Source of the DNA: Microgenomates group bacterium
Lineage (GTDB): Bacteria > Patescibacteriota > Microgenomatia > UBA1406 > GWC2-37-13
NCBI GenBank assembly: GCA_029906985.1
Contig: JARYMT010000001.1
Location: 193,223 to 257,222, forward strand
Length of the DNA stretch: 64,000 bases
Direction of reading: 5' to 3'
Below the pieces are notes generated by a model. That model had not been told where the DNA came from. It was given only the letters and a program-made list of their open reading frames with translations, and did no database searches. Numbering within the stretch: the first letter of the stretch is position 1; each line of letters starts with the position of its first letter. Positions 16,965-24,655 of this stretch are shown here, piece after piece. The translations under genes were made by a program, and so were the position numbers.

Positions 16965-17756
16965 ATGGATAATCAATTATTTCTTAGTTTAATCAGCGGT
17001 GTTTTTATTGGGGCAGCGGCTGCCTATCTGGGGACATTAATGTTGTCAAAAAAAATGTCAGTCGTCGCCGGCCCTTTGGCTCATTTGGCTTTGCCAGGAG
17101 TCGCCTTAGCGATTATTTTTCACTTTAGTTTGTTTTTTGGTGTTTTTCCTTTTATTATCTTGGGGATAATTTTTATTTGGTTTTTAGAAAAAAAGACTAA
17201 ATTACCTTTAGAAAATTTAGCGGCAATTACTTTTGCTTTTGGGGTAGGAAGCGCTTTATTGATTTTGTCAATTAATGAGGCAGAAGAAGCCCTAATTGGC
17301 AATATTAATAATATTTCCTTAATCGAAGGACTTTTGGTAATATCAATTGCTTTAATAATTTTTTATTTAACCAATAAAATTTATCTCAGAATGATGCTAA
17401 TTAATATCCATGAAGAGCTTGCTCAAACAAGCGGAATCGATATTAATTTTTATAATTTTTTATATTTATTAGCTATTGGTTTGACAGTAGCCATTGGCGT
17501 ATATCTTGTCGGAGGATTAATAACCGTCGCTTTAATAGCAACTCCTTCTGCTGTAGCCAAAAACTTAAGCAATAATTTAAAAACCTATCAATTCTGGGCA
17601 ATTGCCTGCGGGATAACAATGACGATAATAGGGATTCTTTTGGGTCGTTTTTATTCTTTACCGACGGGACCAATGATTGTTGTTACCGGCGTTTTGTTTT
17701 TTATATTAACAGTTTTTTTTAAAAAAAATAAAGATATTCCGGCCAATGAAAAATAA
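16965..17756 (+). CDS. znuB: Metal ABC transporter permease (ZnuB-type, ABC-3 family)
   Basis: The 263-residue protein has about eight membrane helices and family phrases such as AAAYLGTLMLSKKMSVVAGPLAHLALPG (N-terminal third), EELAQTSGID (the coupling-loop region, about 150) and GGLITVALIATPSAVAKNLS (about 183-202), typical of ABC-3 metal permeases. It follows its ATPase by 11 nt. The last codons overlap a possible 31-residue ORF. Metal specificity is not visible. Confidence 0.92.
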   Translation: MDNQLFLSLISGVFIGAAAAYLGTLMLSKKMSVVAGPLAHLALPGVALAIIFHFSLFFGVFPFIILGIIFIWFLEKKTKLPLENLAAITFAFGVGSALLILSINEAEEALIGNINNISLIEGLLVISIALIIFYLTNKIYLRMMLINIHEELAQTSGIDINFYNFLYLLAIGLTVAIGVYLVGGLITVALIATPSAVAKNLSNNLKTYQFWAIACGITMTIIGILLGRFYSLPTGPMIVVTGVLFFILTVFFKKNKDIPANEK

Positions 17757-17841
17757 TGAAAAATTAAAAAAAATTCTTAAAGAATTTTTTTCAGCTTTCA
17801 AAAAAGCTCTTCGTGGTTTTCTGCCATGTTGTATAAAGTAA
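17746..17841 (+). CDS. Possible small basic amphipathic protein (31 residues)
   Basis: An ATG at 17746, overlapping the end of znuB by 11 nt, opens a frame for a 31-residue Lys-rich amphipathic peptide ending in FLPCCIK. The tight overlap suggests translational coupling and the CC pair could bind metal, which would fit the znuCB context. Against it: the sequence is short, there is no known homologue, and a partly overlapping frame (17826-17912) is also open. Low confidence. Confidence 0.3.
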   Translation: MKNNEKLKKILKEFFSAFKKALRGFLPCCIK

Positions 17842-17919
17842 GGCTAGTTACACCCGGCGAGGTAGAATATAGACTACGGGCTCTAAAAAAAAGATATTTT
17901 TCAATTATATAAAATGTCC

Positions 17920-17949
17920 TTGATATATGAACAATAGTTCATGTATAAT
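17920..17949 (+). promoter_or_regulatory. arsR operon promoter with ArsR/SmtB-type operator
   Basis: TTGATA (17920-17925), an 18-nt spacer and TATAAT (17944-17949). The spacer holds ATGAACAATAGTTCAT (17927-17942), a 6-4-6 inverted repeat of the TGAAC...GTTCA kind bound by ArsR/SmtB repressors. A bound repressor would cover the promoter and be released on metal(loid) binding. Confidence 0.8.
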
Positions 17950-17950
17950 A

Positions 17951-18002
17951 AAAACTCAAAAGTCAATCCGCCAGCTGGCGGAAAATTAAAAATTAAAAAT
18001 TT
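17951..18002. repeat. Composite heptamer-palindrome-heptamer element, arsR leader copy
   Basis: Two 7-mers (AAAACTC, AAAAGTC; 17951-17964), AA, the palindrome TCCGCCAGCTGGCGGA (17967-17982) and three 7-mers (AAAATTA, AAAATTA, AAAATTT; 17982-18002, sharing one base with the palindrome). It fills the leader between the promoter and the start codon. Confidence 0.85.
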
Positions 18003-18010
18003 TCACTCTT

Positions 18011-18325
18011 ATGTTTTCTCAATTTACTTGTCGCTGTCAAAGAAAACATCAAAGAATTAATTTTATGCGTTGTCAAAGATTAGAGAGCGATTTGAAAGAG
18101 ATATCGGTGGCTTCAAAAATTGCCATCCTTAAGGCTCTTGAAAAGCCTCATTGCGTCTGTGATGTAGAAAAATTAACTGACTTTTCCCAAACATTGATTT
18201 CCCATCATCTGTCAAGTTTGGCTGAAAAAGGTTTTGTTGATTTTTCTCAAGAGGGAAAATTTAAAAGATATTTTTTAAAAGAAAAAGGAAAAAAGTTTTT
18301 GGAGATTATTAAAAGTTTAATTTAA
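18011..18325 (+). CDS. arsR: ArsR family metalloregulator
   Basis: The 104-residue winged-helix protein has the ArsR alpha3 metal site motif in PHCVCDVEKL (C48 and C50), matching the CVCDL signature of As/Sb/Cd-sensing ArsR proteins. The recognition helix is SQTLISHHLSSLAEKG (59-74). Additional N-terminal cysteines (C7, C9, C21) could complete a thiolate site as in CadC. It heads a three-gene operon with a CXXC redox protein and a permease, and an ArsR-type operator lies in its own promoter, so it is autoregulated. The inducer could be arsenic or a thiophilic metal. Confidence 0.92.
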   Translation: MFSQFTCRCQRKHQRINFMRCQRLESDLKEISVASKIAILKALEKPHCVCDVEKLTDFSQTLISHHLSSLAEKGFVDFSQEGKFKRYFLKEKGKKFLEIIKSLI

Positions 18326-18329
18326 ACTT

Positions 18330-18566
18330 ATGAAAATTCAGGTTTTAGGGTCAGGATGCGCCACCTGTAAGGCACTTTATGAATTAACAAAAAAAGCCGT
18401 TTCTGAGCTTAAATTAGATGTTGAAGTGGAGTATGTTACTGATATTTCAAAAATTATTGAAATGGGATTAATGCAATCGCCGGTTTTGGCAATTGATGGC
18501 AAACCAGTTATGGTTGGATATAAACCGGATATTGAGGAGATAAAGAAATTAATAATGAATAATTAA
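18330..18566 (+). CDS. Small thioredoxin-fold redox-active disulfide protein
   Basis: The 78-residue protein is a minimal thioredoxin fold with the active-site pair C10-A-T-C13 (GSGCATCKAL), the cis-Pro loop QSPVLAIDG (about 48-56) and KPVMVGYKP. This is the redox-active disulfide protein 2 (MTH895-like) type, commonly encoded next to ArsR-controlled permeases. It starts 4 nt after arsR and ends 8 nt before the permease. I infer that it handles a thiol-bound metal or arsenical for the permease; that is not proven. Confidence 0.9.
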   Translation: MKIQVLGSGCATCKALYELTKKAVSELKLDVEVEYVTDISKIIEMGLMQSPVLAIDGKPVMVGYKPDIEEIKKLIMNN

Positions 18567-18574
18567 AAAATATT

Positions 18575-19543
18575 ATGGATTCTTTTTACCCAATTCAAAA
18601 ATTGGCTGATTGGCTAAGTTTTTCTGTTTTTCATTTGGTGCCAAAAACTCATTTAGCCAGCGCGATGAATTTTTTTATTTATGATGTGATAAAGATTGGT
18701 TTGCTTTTGATTTTAATCGGTTATTTTATGGCGATTACACGTTATTTTTTTCCTTTGGAAAAAGTAAGAAGATTACTTTTGAAAAAAAGACTTTTTGGTT
18801 TAGATTATCTTTTAGCGGCTATTTTAGGGGTGGTGACACCTTTTTGTTCTTGTTCATCAATTCCTTTATTTATTGGTTTTGTTGGCGCGGGTATTCCTTT
18901 GGGGATTACCTTTGCTTTTCTTATTTCTTCTCCTTTGGTTAATGAGTCGTCTTTGTATCTTTTTCCATCGATCTTTGGTTTAAAAATTACCATTCTTTAT
19001 AATCTTTTGGGAATAATAATTGCCATGCTTGGAGGTTTTTTAATTGAAAAGTTAAAAATGGAAAGATATATTAATCAAGATCTTTTAAAACTAAAAAGCA
19101 AAAAAGATCTGGGAAAAGAGTACGAAAACAAAACTCCGCCAATAAAGGTGCTTTTAAAATTTTTTTGGGATGAGGCGCTGACAATTTTTAAACAGGTTTA
19201 TCCTTATGTAATTTTGGGAGTAGCAATTGGAGCGGCAATTCATGGTTTTGTTCCAACATCTTTGGTAGAAAAGTATTTAGCTATTAAAAAATGGTGGGCG
19301 GTGCCTTTGGCGGTTTTACTTGGAGTGCCTTTGTATGCCAACTCAGTTTCAGTGGTGCCATTTTTGGAAGTGATGGTTAAAAAGGGTATGCCTTTGGGGA
19401 CATCTTTAGCTTTTATTACCGCAATAACAACTATTTCTATTCCTGAGGCTTTGATTTTAAAAAAGGTAATGAGAACAAAGCTTTTATTAACTTTTTTTGG
19501 AATAACAATTTTAGGGATAATTTTAATTGGTTGGTTTTTTTAA
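18575..19543 (+). CDS. Permease of the ArsP/SO_0444 type (UPF0718)
   Basis: The 322-residue protein has about nine membrane helices. The conserved first-half motif GVVTPFCSCSSIPLFIGF (85-102, with C91 and C93) is characteristic of ArsP and SO_0444-type permeases, where the Cys pair takes part in transport. In the second half, LLGVPLYANSVSVVPFLEVMV is the inverted-repeat counterpart. It would efflux organoarsenicals or heavy metals, consistent with the ArsR regulator and the redox protein upstream. ArsP versus Cu/Zn exporter cannot be distinguished here. Confidence 0.9.
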   Translation: MDSFYPIQKLADWLSFSVFHLVPKTHLASAMNFFIYDVIKIGLLLILIGYFMAITRYFFPLEKVRRLLLKKRLFGLDYLLAAILGVVTPFCSCSSIPLFIGFVGAGIPLGITFAFLISSPLVNESSLYLFPSIFGLKITILYNLLGIIIAMLGGFLIEKLKMERYINQDLLKLKSKKDLGKEYENKTPPIKVLLKFFWDEALTIFKQVYPYVILGVAIGAAIHGFVPTSLVEKYLAIKKWWAVPLAVLLGVPLYANSVSVVPFLEVMVKKGMPLGTSLAFITAITTISIPEALILKKVMRTKLLLTFFGITILGIILIGWFF

Positions 19544-19613
19544 TTTTGTTTATTAACAGAAGAAAATTTTTTAAAGAATATCGATAAATATCGATAATAA
19601 TAAATAATAGAAA

Positions 19614-19646
19614 ATTCTATCTTTGCTACGATTGGGAAAAGATGGA
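19614..19646. repeat. Hairpin family C, copy 1
   Basis: ATTCTATCTTTGCT, a variable middle, then AAAAGATGGA. It matches the element at 55971-56005 with a few differences and forms an imperfect hairpin. It lies between two genes. Confidence 0.65.
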
Positions 19647-19795
19647 AAAGGTGAGATATTAATTGTTTAAACTTTGAAAAAAATCAATTAATATTAAAAA
19701 TATATAAAAAACAAATATAATCATTAAATTGATAAAACATAGTTGATTTATAAATGTTGTAATATTTAAATTGTTTTATATAATAAAAAATAGAA

Positions 19796-20812
19796 ATGGT
19801 AACAGAACAAACAACCTTTTCAGAATATTTAAAGGCGAGAGAGCCAGTCTTAGGACCAATAATCAAAATAACAGATCAACTTCGTGAAGATTTTTTTTCT
19901 TTAGGAGAAAAACTATCTCAAGAAGAGACAGTGTCTAAAAATATAGAATATATTAAAGTTTATGAAGGAATGGGTAGACCTTATGAAATACAAAGAGCAA
20001 CAATTTCTAACCAGGAAGAAGGAATAACAGTGGTTATTGACACTTATGTTGTTGGTAATTATAGACGATCTAATTTTTGGTTTACGGACCCAATTTTAAG
20101 TCTTAATGTTTTTAATGAAAAAGGAACAAAAATAAGTTTGAAAATAATGGGTAATAGCGAAGTAGAGTTAAAATTTACTCTAGATGGAGTTAATTTTATT
20201 GAGATTCGTTCATATAATATAAATAATCCTGAAGAGTTAGAGAATTTGTTAAGAGATCCTAGGGTATTACAAGTATTAAAAACTTTTGGTTTTAGATCAT
20301 TATTTGAAGAAGAAGCAATTGATCAACAAGAGTCAGCTAATCCTTTGGATTTTTGGTTTAATCGATTGAAGATAAAGATTCTTGAACTACGAGGACTACT
20401 ACCACAAGAATTATTGTTAAGTTTAGAAAGTTTATCAGTAGATCAATTTAAAACTTGGTTTGAGAATCTTAATTCTAGTGAACAACAGGCAGTTCTTCAA
20501 GCGATTTATGATAACAGACAGCAATTTTATGAATTAGGAATGATGGTGGTGCTGGCGGATTTACCTGAAAAAAATAGGAAACTAGTATCTGTAAGTAGGC
20601 CGGTTCCAGATGAACAGGGAGTTCAAGAACCTACAAATTGGGGCGAAACATTTGTTTTAGTCACAAATATAAACACAAACAAACAAAATTTAGGAATGTG
20701 GAGAACAAATATAAGTGGAAAGAGAACTTTAATTATTTTAAATCCAGATGGGAAAGAAATTAAAAAAATATATGAAGAGAATTTATCAAATTCGGAATAT
20801 AAAGTAAAATAA
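19796..20812 (+). CDS. Hypothetical protein
   Basis: I do not recognise this 338-residue protein. There is no signal peptide or membrane helix. The first ~150 residues look beta-rich (TISNQEEGITVVIDTYVVGNY, ISLKIMGNSEVELKFTLDGVNFIEIRSY), the middle is helical with IKILELRGLLPQELLLSLESLSVDQFKTWFENL, and the last ~90 residues are beta-rich again. TATAAT at 19779-19784 lies 11 nt before the ATG. No operon partner is close. Confidence 0.75.
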   Translation: MVTEQTTFSEYLKAREPVLGPIIKITDQLREDFFSLGEKLSQEETVSKNIEYIKVYEGMGRPYEIQRATISNQEEGITVVIDTYVVGNYRRSNFWFTDPILSLNVFNEKGTKISLKIMGNSEVELKFTLDGVNFIEIRSYNINNPEELENLLRDPRVLQVLKTFGFRSLFEEEAIDQQESANPLDFWFNRLKIKILELRGLLPQELLLSLESLSVDQFKTWFENLNSSEQQAVLQAIYDNRQQFYELGMMVVLADLPEKNRKLVSVSRPVPDEQGVQEPTNWGETFVLVTNINTNKQNLGMWRTNISGKRTLIILNPDGKEIKKIYEENLSNSEYKVK

Positions 20813-20889
20813 ATTTCTATAAATTGTACTTAGATTAAAATTCAATAAAAACCACTTCTTTTTTAAATTTTTTTGAGTAAAATTAAATT

Positions 20890-21882
20890 ATGAAAATCTA
20901 CTTTTTTGAGGTTGCTAGTTGGGAGAAAGAGTTGTTGCAAAAAAACTTTCCTGAGGCGGTATTAGTTGAGGAGAAATTAACAATTGAGAATGTAAGAAAT
21001 TTTTCTGAGGCGCAAATTGTTTCTACTTTTGTTTATTCACAACTGACAAAAGAGGTAGTTGACAGCCTACCAAATTTAAAATTTATTGCCACGCGTTCAA
21101 CTGGTTTTGATCATATTAATGTTGAGTATTGTAAGCAAAGAGGAATTTTGGTCGCTAATGTGCCAGAATATGGTTCTCGCACAGTTGCCGAACATACTTT
21201 TGCTTTAATTTTGACTTTAACTCGAAAAATTTACCAGTCAATTAATCAAGCCAAAAATTTTGATTTTAATCATGAAAATATTCGTGGTGTTGATATTTTT
21301 GGAAAAACATTGGGGGTTATTGGCGCCGGTAAAATCGGAATTGAAGTGATAAAAATTGCTAAAGGTTTTGGAATGAAGATTTTAGTTTTTAATCGAAGTC
21401 AAAAACAGGAATTAGCGAAAGAGCTAGGTTTTGAATATGTTGATTTGCAAACTTTATTTAAAAACAGTGATATTGTCAGCCTTCATTTACCTTACAATAA
21501 AAACACTCATCATATTATTAATAAAGAAAATATTGAATTTTTTAAAAAAGGAAGTTTTTTGATTAACACGGCGCGAGGTGGATTAGTTGAGACAGAAGCT
21601 TTAGTATTAGGCCTTGAAAAAGGGATTTTATCTGGTGTGGCTTTGGATGTTTTGGAGGGTGAAAAAGAGATAATGGACGAGATTGAAGTGATGACCTCTT
21701 CGTACAAAAAAGATATTGATTTGAAAACTTTGATTTTGAACCACGTTTTGGTTAATCATCCAAAAGTGATTATTACTCCTCATAATGCCTTTAATACTAA
21801 AGAGGCTTTGGAAAGAATTACCAAGACAACGATTGAGAATATAAAAGCTTTCTTAAATAACAAACCTCAAAATTTAGTTTAA
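20890..21882 (+). CDS. D-isomer specific 2-hydroxyacid dehydrogenase (D-lactate dehydrogenase-like)
   Basis: The 330-residue protein shows the NAD-binding GxGxxG (VIGAGKIG, 143-150), the substrate-binding Arg (NTARGGLVE, R229), the catalytic Glu region (LDVLEGE, 252-258) and His (ITPHNAF, H298). Length and the insert before the final His match D-lactate dehydrogenase-type members. It reduces a 2-keto acid such as pyruvate with NADH, in keeping with a fermentative lifestyle. A TAAAAT box (20878-20883) ends 6 nt before the ATG, predicting a leaderless mRNA. The copper operon begins just downstream with its own promoter. Confidence 0.92.
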   Translation: MKIYFFEVASWEKELLQKNFPEAVLVEEKLTIENVRNFSEAQIVSTFVYSQLTKEVVDSLPNLKFIATRSTGFDHINVEYCKQRGILVANVPEYGSRTVAEHTFALILTLTRKIYQSINQAKNFDFNHENIRGVDIFGKTLGVIGAGKIGIEVIKIAKGFGMKILVFNRSQKQELAKELGFEYVDLQTLFKNSDIVSLHLPYNKNTHHIINKENIEFFKKGSFLINTARGGLVETEALVLGLEKGILSGVALDVLEGEKEIMDEIEVMTSSYKKDIDLKTLILNHVLVNHPKVIITPHNAFNTKEALERITKTTIENIKAFLNNKPQNLV

Positions 21883-21891
21883 AAAAATTCC

Positions 21892-21937
21892 TTGACAAAT
21901 CTTTTTCAATGTAATAGTATATATCTATACCATAGGT
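21892..21937 (+). promoter_or_regulatory. Copper operon promoter with CsoR-type operator
   Basis: TTGACA (21892-21897), a 17-nt spacer and TAGTAT (21915-21920). Just downstream, TATACCATAGGTGGAGGTA (from 21926) contains ACC-ATA-GGT (21929-21937), resembling CsoR operator cores. GGAGGT nearby is ~50 nt from the ATG and is not the ribosome site. Confidence 0.6.
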
Positions 21938-21948
21938 GGAGGTAATAA

Positions 21949-21990
21949 AAAATTAAAAATCAAAAATTAAAGTTAAAAATTTAAAATTTT
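21949..21990. repeat. Heptamer array in the csoR leader
   Basis: Six 7-mers in register: AAAATTA, AAAATCA, AAAATTA, AAGTTAA, AAATTTA, AAATTTT. The array ends 4 nt before the csoR ATG and nearly matches the array that interrupts copA. Confidence 0.8.
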
Positions 21991-21994
21991 AATT

Positions 21995-22267
21995 ATGAAA
22001 CACAATAGAACTGATGTTTTAATTGCTTTAAAAAAAGCAAAAAGTCTGCTTGAGAAAATTATTTCTATGGCGGAGGCAGATGCTTATTGTATTGATATTA
22101 TGCAGCAAAATTTAGCCGTGATTGGTTTGCTTCGTTCAGCTCATCAAAAATTAATGGAAGATCATTTGCAGTCTTGTTTTTCAGATGCTATTGGTTCAAA
22201 AAATAAACTCAAAAAGAAAAAAATGATTAATGAAATTTTAAAAGTAACAAAACTTTATAATAAATGA
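21995..22267 (+). CDS. csoR: CsoR-type copper-sensing repressor (DUF156)
   Basis: The 90-residue all-helical protein carries the Cu(I) ligands of CsoR: C32 (DAYCIDIMQQ), H57 and C61 (DHLQSCF). The helix before C32 and the QNLAVIGLLRSAHQKLMEDHL segment are family hallmarks. It represses its own operon until Cu(I) binds. It heads a copper operon; its TGA stop overlaps the copA start (ATGA type overlap, 22264-22267), giving translational coupling. The start codon directly follows a heptamer array. Confidence 0.93.
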   Translation: MKHNRTDVLIALKKAKSLLEKIISMAEADAYCIDIMQQNLAVIGLLRSAHQKLMEDHLQSCFSDAIGSKNKLKKKKMINEILKVTKLYNK

Positions 22268-22980
22268 TAAAAAAAGCTTTTGCTATAAACGGAATGCATT
22301 GTGCGTCTTGTGTTTATGTTAATGAGCAGGCTTTAAAAAAAATTCCTGGAGTGATTGATGCGGTAGTTAATTTAGCCAATAGTAAAGCAACAATTATTGC
22401 TAAAAGAGAAATTGATTTTGATCAGATTAAAAAAGCAGTTGAGAATGTTGGTTATCAAGTGATCTTTGAAGAAGAAAAAGATGAGGATTTAGAAGATAAA
22501 ATCAAAAAAGAAAAAGAAAAAGAATTAAAAAAGTTAAAAACTAAAAGTTTTATTAGCTTATTTTTTGTTTTTTTTCTTGTTTGGGCGACTTTTCCATATT
22601 TATCAAGTACATCACCTACAATTTTTAAAAATTTTTATTTTCAATTTATTTCTGCTTCAATTGTTCAGTTCTGGGTGGGAGGAGAGTTTTATAAAAATAC
22701 AATTTCAGCTTTAAAACATCGACAGGCAAATATGGATACTTTAGTGGTTTTAGGAACAACCGTGGCTTATATTTATTCAACCATTTTAGTTTTTTTTCCA
22801 AAATTATTTTTAGGGTTAAAAACTGAGCTTACGCTATATTTTGATGTGTCGGTCGTGATTATTGCTTTGGTTTTTTTAGGGAGGTATTTAGAAGCAAAAG
22901 CAAAAACAAAGACTAATGAAGCGTTAAAAAAATTAATGGAACTGCAGGCAAAAGAAGCTAATTTGATAATTAAAAATTAA
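22264..22980 (+). CDS. copA: Copper P1B-type ATPase, N-terminal part (split gene)
   Basis: The 238-residue segment holds an HMA metal-binding domain (GMHCASC, C13 and C16; about 1-70) and the first four membrane helices (about 92-212), ending in the LMELQAKEANLIIKN sequence that normally continues into the actuator domain. A TAA in the first unit of a heptamer array stops it. The rest of the ATPase (actuator, CPC, phosphorylation and ATP domains) is encoded from 23063 in a different frame. Without that part this product is inactive; co-translated halves might still assemble. Pseudogene status is possible. Confidence 0.88.
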   Translation: MIKKAFAINGMHCASCVYVNEQALKKIPGVIDAVVNLANSKATIIAKREIDFDQIKKAVENVGYQVIFEEEKDEDLEDKIKKEKEKELKKLKTKSFISLFFVFFLVWATFPYLSSTSPTIFKNFYFQFISASIVQFWVGGEFYKNTISALKHRQANMDTLVVLGTTVAYIYSTILVFFPKLFLGLKTELTLYFDVSVVIIALVFLGRYLEAKAKTKTNEALKKLMELQAKEANLIIKN

Positions 22981-23028
22981 AAATCAAAAGTTAAAAATTG
23001 CAGTTAAAAATTTAAAATTAAAAAATTT
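22973..23028. repeat. Heptamer array splitting copA
   Basis: Eight 7-mers in register: AAAATTA, AAAATCA, AAAGTTA, AAAATTG, CAGTTAA, AAATTTA, AAATTAA, AAAATTT. The stop of the N-terminal half lies in the first unit. Confidence 0.85.
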
Positions 23029-23062
23029 TTGGTTTTATGTTGTGGTTTTGAGTTTAGTATTT

Positions 23063-24655
23063 ATGAAAGAAATAAAAATTCCGATTGAAAAAATAAAGGT
23101 GGGTGATTTGATTAAGGTTTATCCAGGTGAAAAAATTCCAGTTGATGGAGTGGTGGTTGAAGGCGAATCAACTATTGATGAGTCAACGATAACAGGTGAG
23201 AGCATGCCTGTTTTTAAGAAAAAAGGCGATCAAGTTATTGGATCAACCTTAAATCAAGACGGAATTTTAATATTTAAGGCAACTAAAGTTGGAAAAGAAA
23301 CGATGCTTTCACAAATCATAAAATTGGTTGAAGAAGCCCAAGCGAGTAAAGCGCCAATACAAAGATTAGCTGATATTGTTTCTTCTTTTTTTGTACCAAT
23401 AGTTTTAATTTTGGCGATTTTTACTTTTATATATTGGTATTTTTTTGCCAAAGTTTTAATATCGCAGGCAGTTTTAAATATGATTGCTGTTTTGATTGTT
23501 GCTTGTCCTTGTGCCATGGGTTTAGCTACGCCAACAGCAATAATGGTGGCAACTGGAAAAGCAGCTGAAAATGGGATTTTGGTTAAAGATGCCGAAAGTT
23601 TGGAGATTTTGCATAAAGTTAACACCATCGTTTTTGACAAAACTGGAACTTTAACTAAAGGAAAAATTAGCATTATTGAAATTATTGACTCGGCAACGCA
23701 AATTTTATCGCGACGAGAGTCTCACCCCGACAGAATTGTCGGGGTCCCCTCGAAAGCGAAAAATTTGCTTTTGCCTCGTCAAAAGATTATTCAAATAGCT
23801 TCATCCTTAGAAAATCATTCAAAACACCCTATTGCTCAAGCTATTGTTAATAAAGCTAAGGAGGAAAATATTGAGTTTCTGCTGGTTAAAAAATTTAAAA
23901 ACTTGGTTGGTCAAGGAGTTGAGGGAGAAATTAATGGAAAAAAAGTTTATGTGGGCAAATTATTAAATGAAAACGATGAGCTTCAAGAGGCAAAAAGATT
24001 TAAAAATGAAGGTAAAACTGTGGTTTATATTTATGAGGAAAAAATAATTTTAGGAGCAATTGTGATCGCTGATATCTTAAAAGAGGAAGCAAAAGAGGTA
24101 GTTGAACAGTTAAAAAATATGAAAATTATGGTTTATATGATCACAGGAGATAATAAACAAACCGCTTTATCAATTGGAAAACAAGCCGGAGTTGATGACA
24201 AAAATATTTTTTATGAAGTTTTACCCCAAGAAAAAGAGGAAATTGTTAAAAATTTAAAATTAAAATTTAAAAATTGTGTTTTAGCTTTTGTTGGTGATGG
24301 GATAAATGATGCGCCGGCTTTGGCCGCTTGCGATGTAGGTATTGCTTTATCAACAGGCTCTGATATTGCTATTGAAACTGCCAGCATCTCAATAGTTAAT
24401 AAAAATTTAAAAACAATTTTAAAAGCAATAAATTTATCAAAAAAAACAATTTTTACAATTTATACCAATTTATTTTGGGCATTTGTATATAATGTAATTT
24501 TAATCCCGGTAGCAATGATGGGAAAAATCAATCCAATGCTTGCTTCGGCAGCTATGGGATTATCGAGCGTATCAGTAGTTACCAATTCACTTTTACTTAA
24601 AAATCACTTTTACTTAAAAAAACTAAAATATGAAACAAAAAAAACTGAAAATTAA
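23063..24655 (+). CDS. copA: Copper P1B-type ATPase, C-terminal part (split gene)
   Basis: From the ATG at 23063 (530 residues) the protein has the actuator domain with TGES (44-47), the intramembrane metal motif ACPCAMGLATP (CPC), the phosphorylation motif DKTGTLTKG (Asp about 191), HSKHP (the P1B-type HP motif) and GDGINDAPALA. It carries everything of CopA except the HMA domain and first helices, which lie in the preceding frame. An upstream GTG at 23042 is in the non-coding array margin. Between the DKTGT motif and the nucleotide-binding helix an extra ~30 residues are encoded by a palindromic element (see the repeat at 23725). The end overlaps the next gene by 26 nt. Confidence 0.9.
   Translation: MKEIKIPIEKIKVGDLIKVYPGEKIPVDGVVVEGESTIDESTITGESMPVFKKKGDQVIGSTLNQDGILIFKATKVGKETMLSQIIKLVEEAQASKAPIQRLADIVSSFFVPIVLILAIFTFIYWYFFAKVLISQAVLNMIAVLIVACPCAMGLATPTAIMVATGKAAENGILVKDAESLEILHKVNTIVFDKTGTLTKGKISIIEIIDSATQILSRRESHPDRIVGVPSKAKNLLLPRQKIIQIASSLENHSKHPIAQAIVNKAKEENIEFLLVKKFKNLVGQGVEGEINGKKVYVGKLLNENDELQEAKRFKNEGKTVVYIYEEKIILGAIVIADILKEEAKEVVEQLKNMKIMVYMITGDNKQTALSIGKQAGVDDKNIFYEVLPQEKEEIVKNLKLKFKNCVLAFVGDGINDAPALAACDVGIALSTGSDIAIETASISIVNKNLKTILKAINLSKKTIFTIYTNLFWAFVYNVILIPVAMMGKINPMLASAAMGLSSVSVVTNSLLLKNHFYLKKLKYETKKTEN
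23725..23744. repeat. Hairpin family B, copy inside copA
   Basis: CCCCGACAGAATTGTCGGGG: 8-bp arms, 4-nt loop. Flanking CTCA and GTCC resemble the element at 43853 (TCATCCCGAAG...CTTCGGGGTCC). Further inverted repeats (GACGAG 23712-23717 with CTCGTC near 23777) suggest a ~90-bp insertion. The reading frame stays open through it. Confidence 0.75.

Noticed and set aside
16255-17756. Missing substrate-binding protein for the ZnuCB transporter as a defect
   Set aside because: It may be encoded elsewhere; absence in a 64-kb window is not evidence of loss.
21937-21943. GGAGGT before csoR as a ribosome binding site
   Set aside because: It is about 50 nt from the ATG; it is part of the CsoR-type operator region.
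23042-23062. GTG start at 23042 for the C-terminal CopA part
   Set aside because: The extra residues come from the margin of the heptamer array and match no part of CopA.
23254-23673. Minus-strand open frame over copA
   Set aside because: Shadow of the copA reading frame; no promoter, start or domain evidence.
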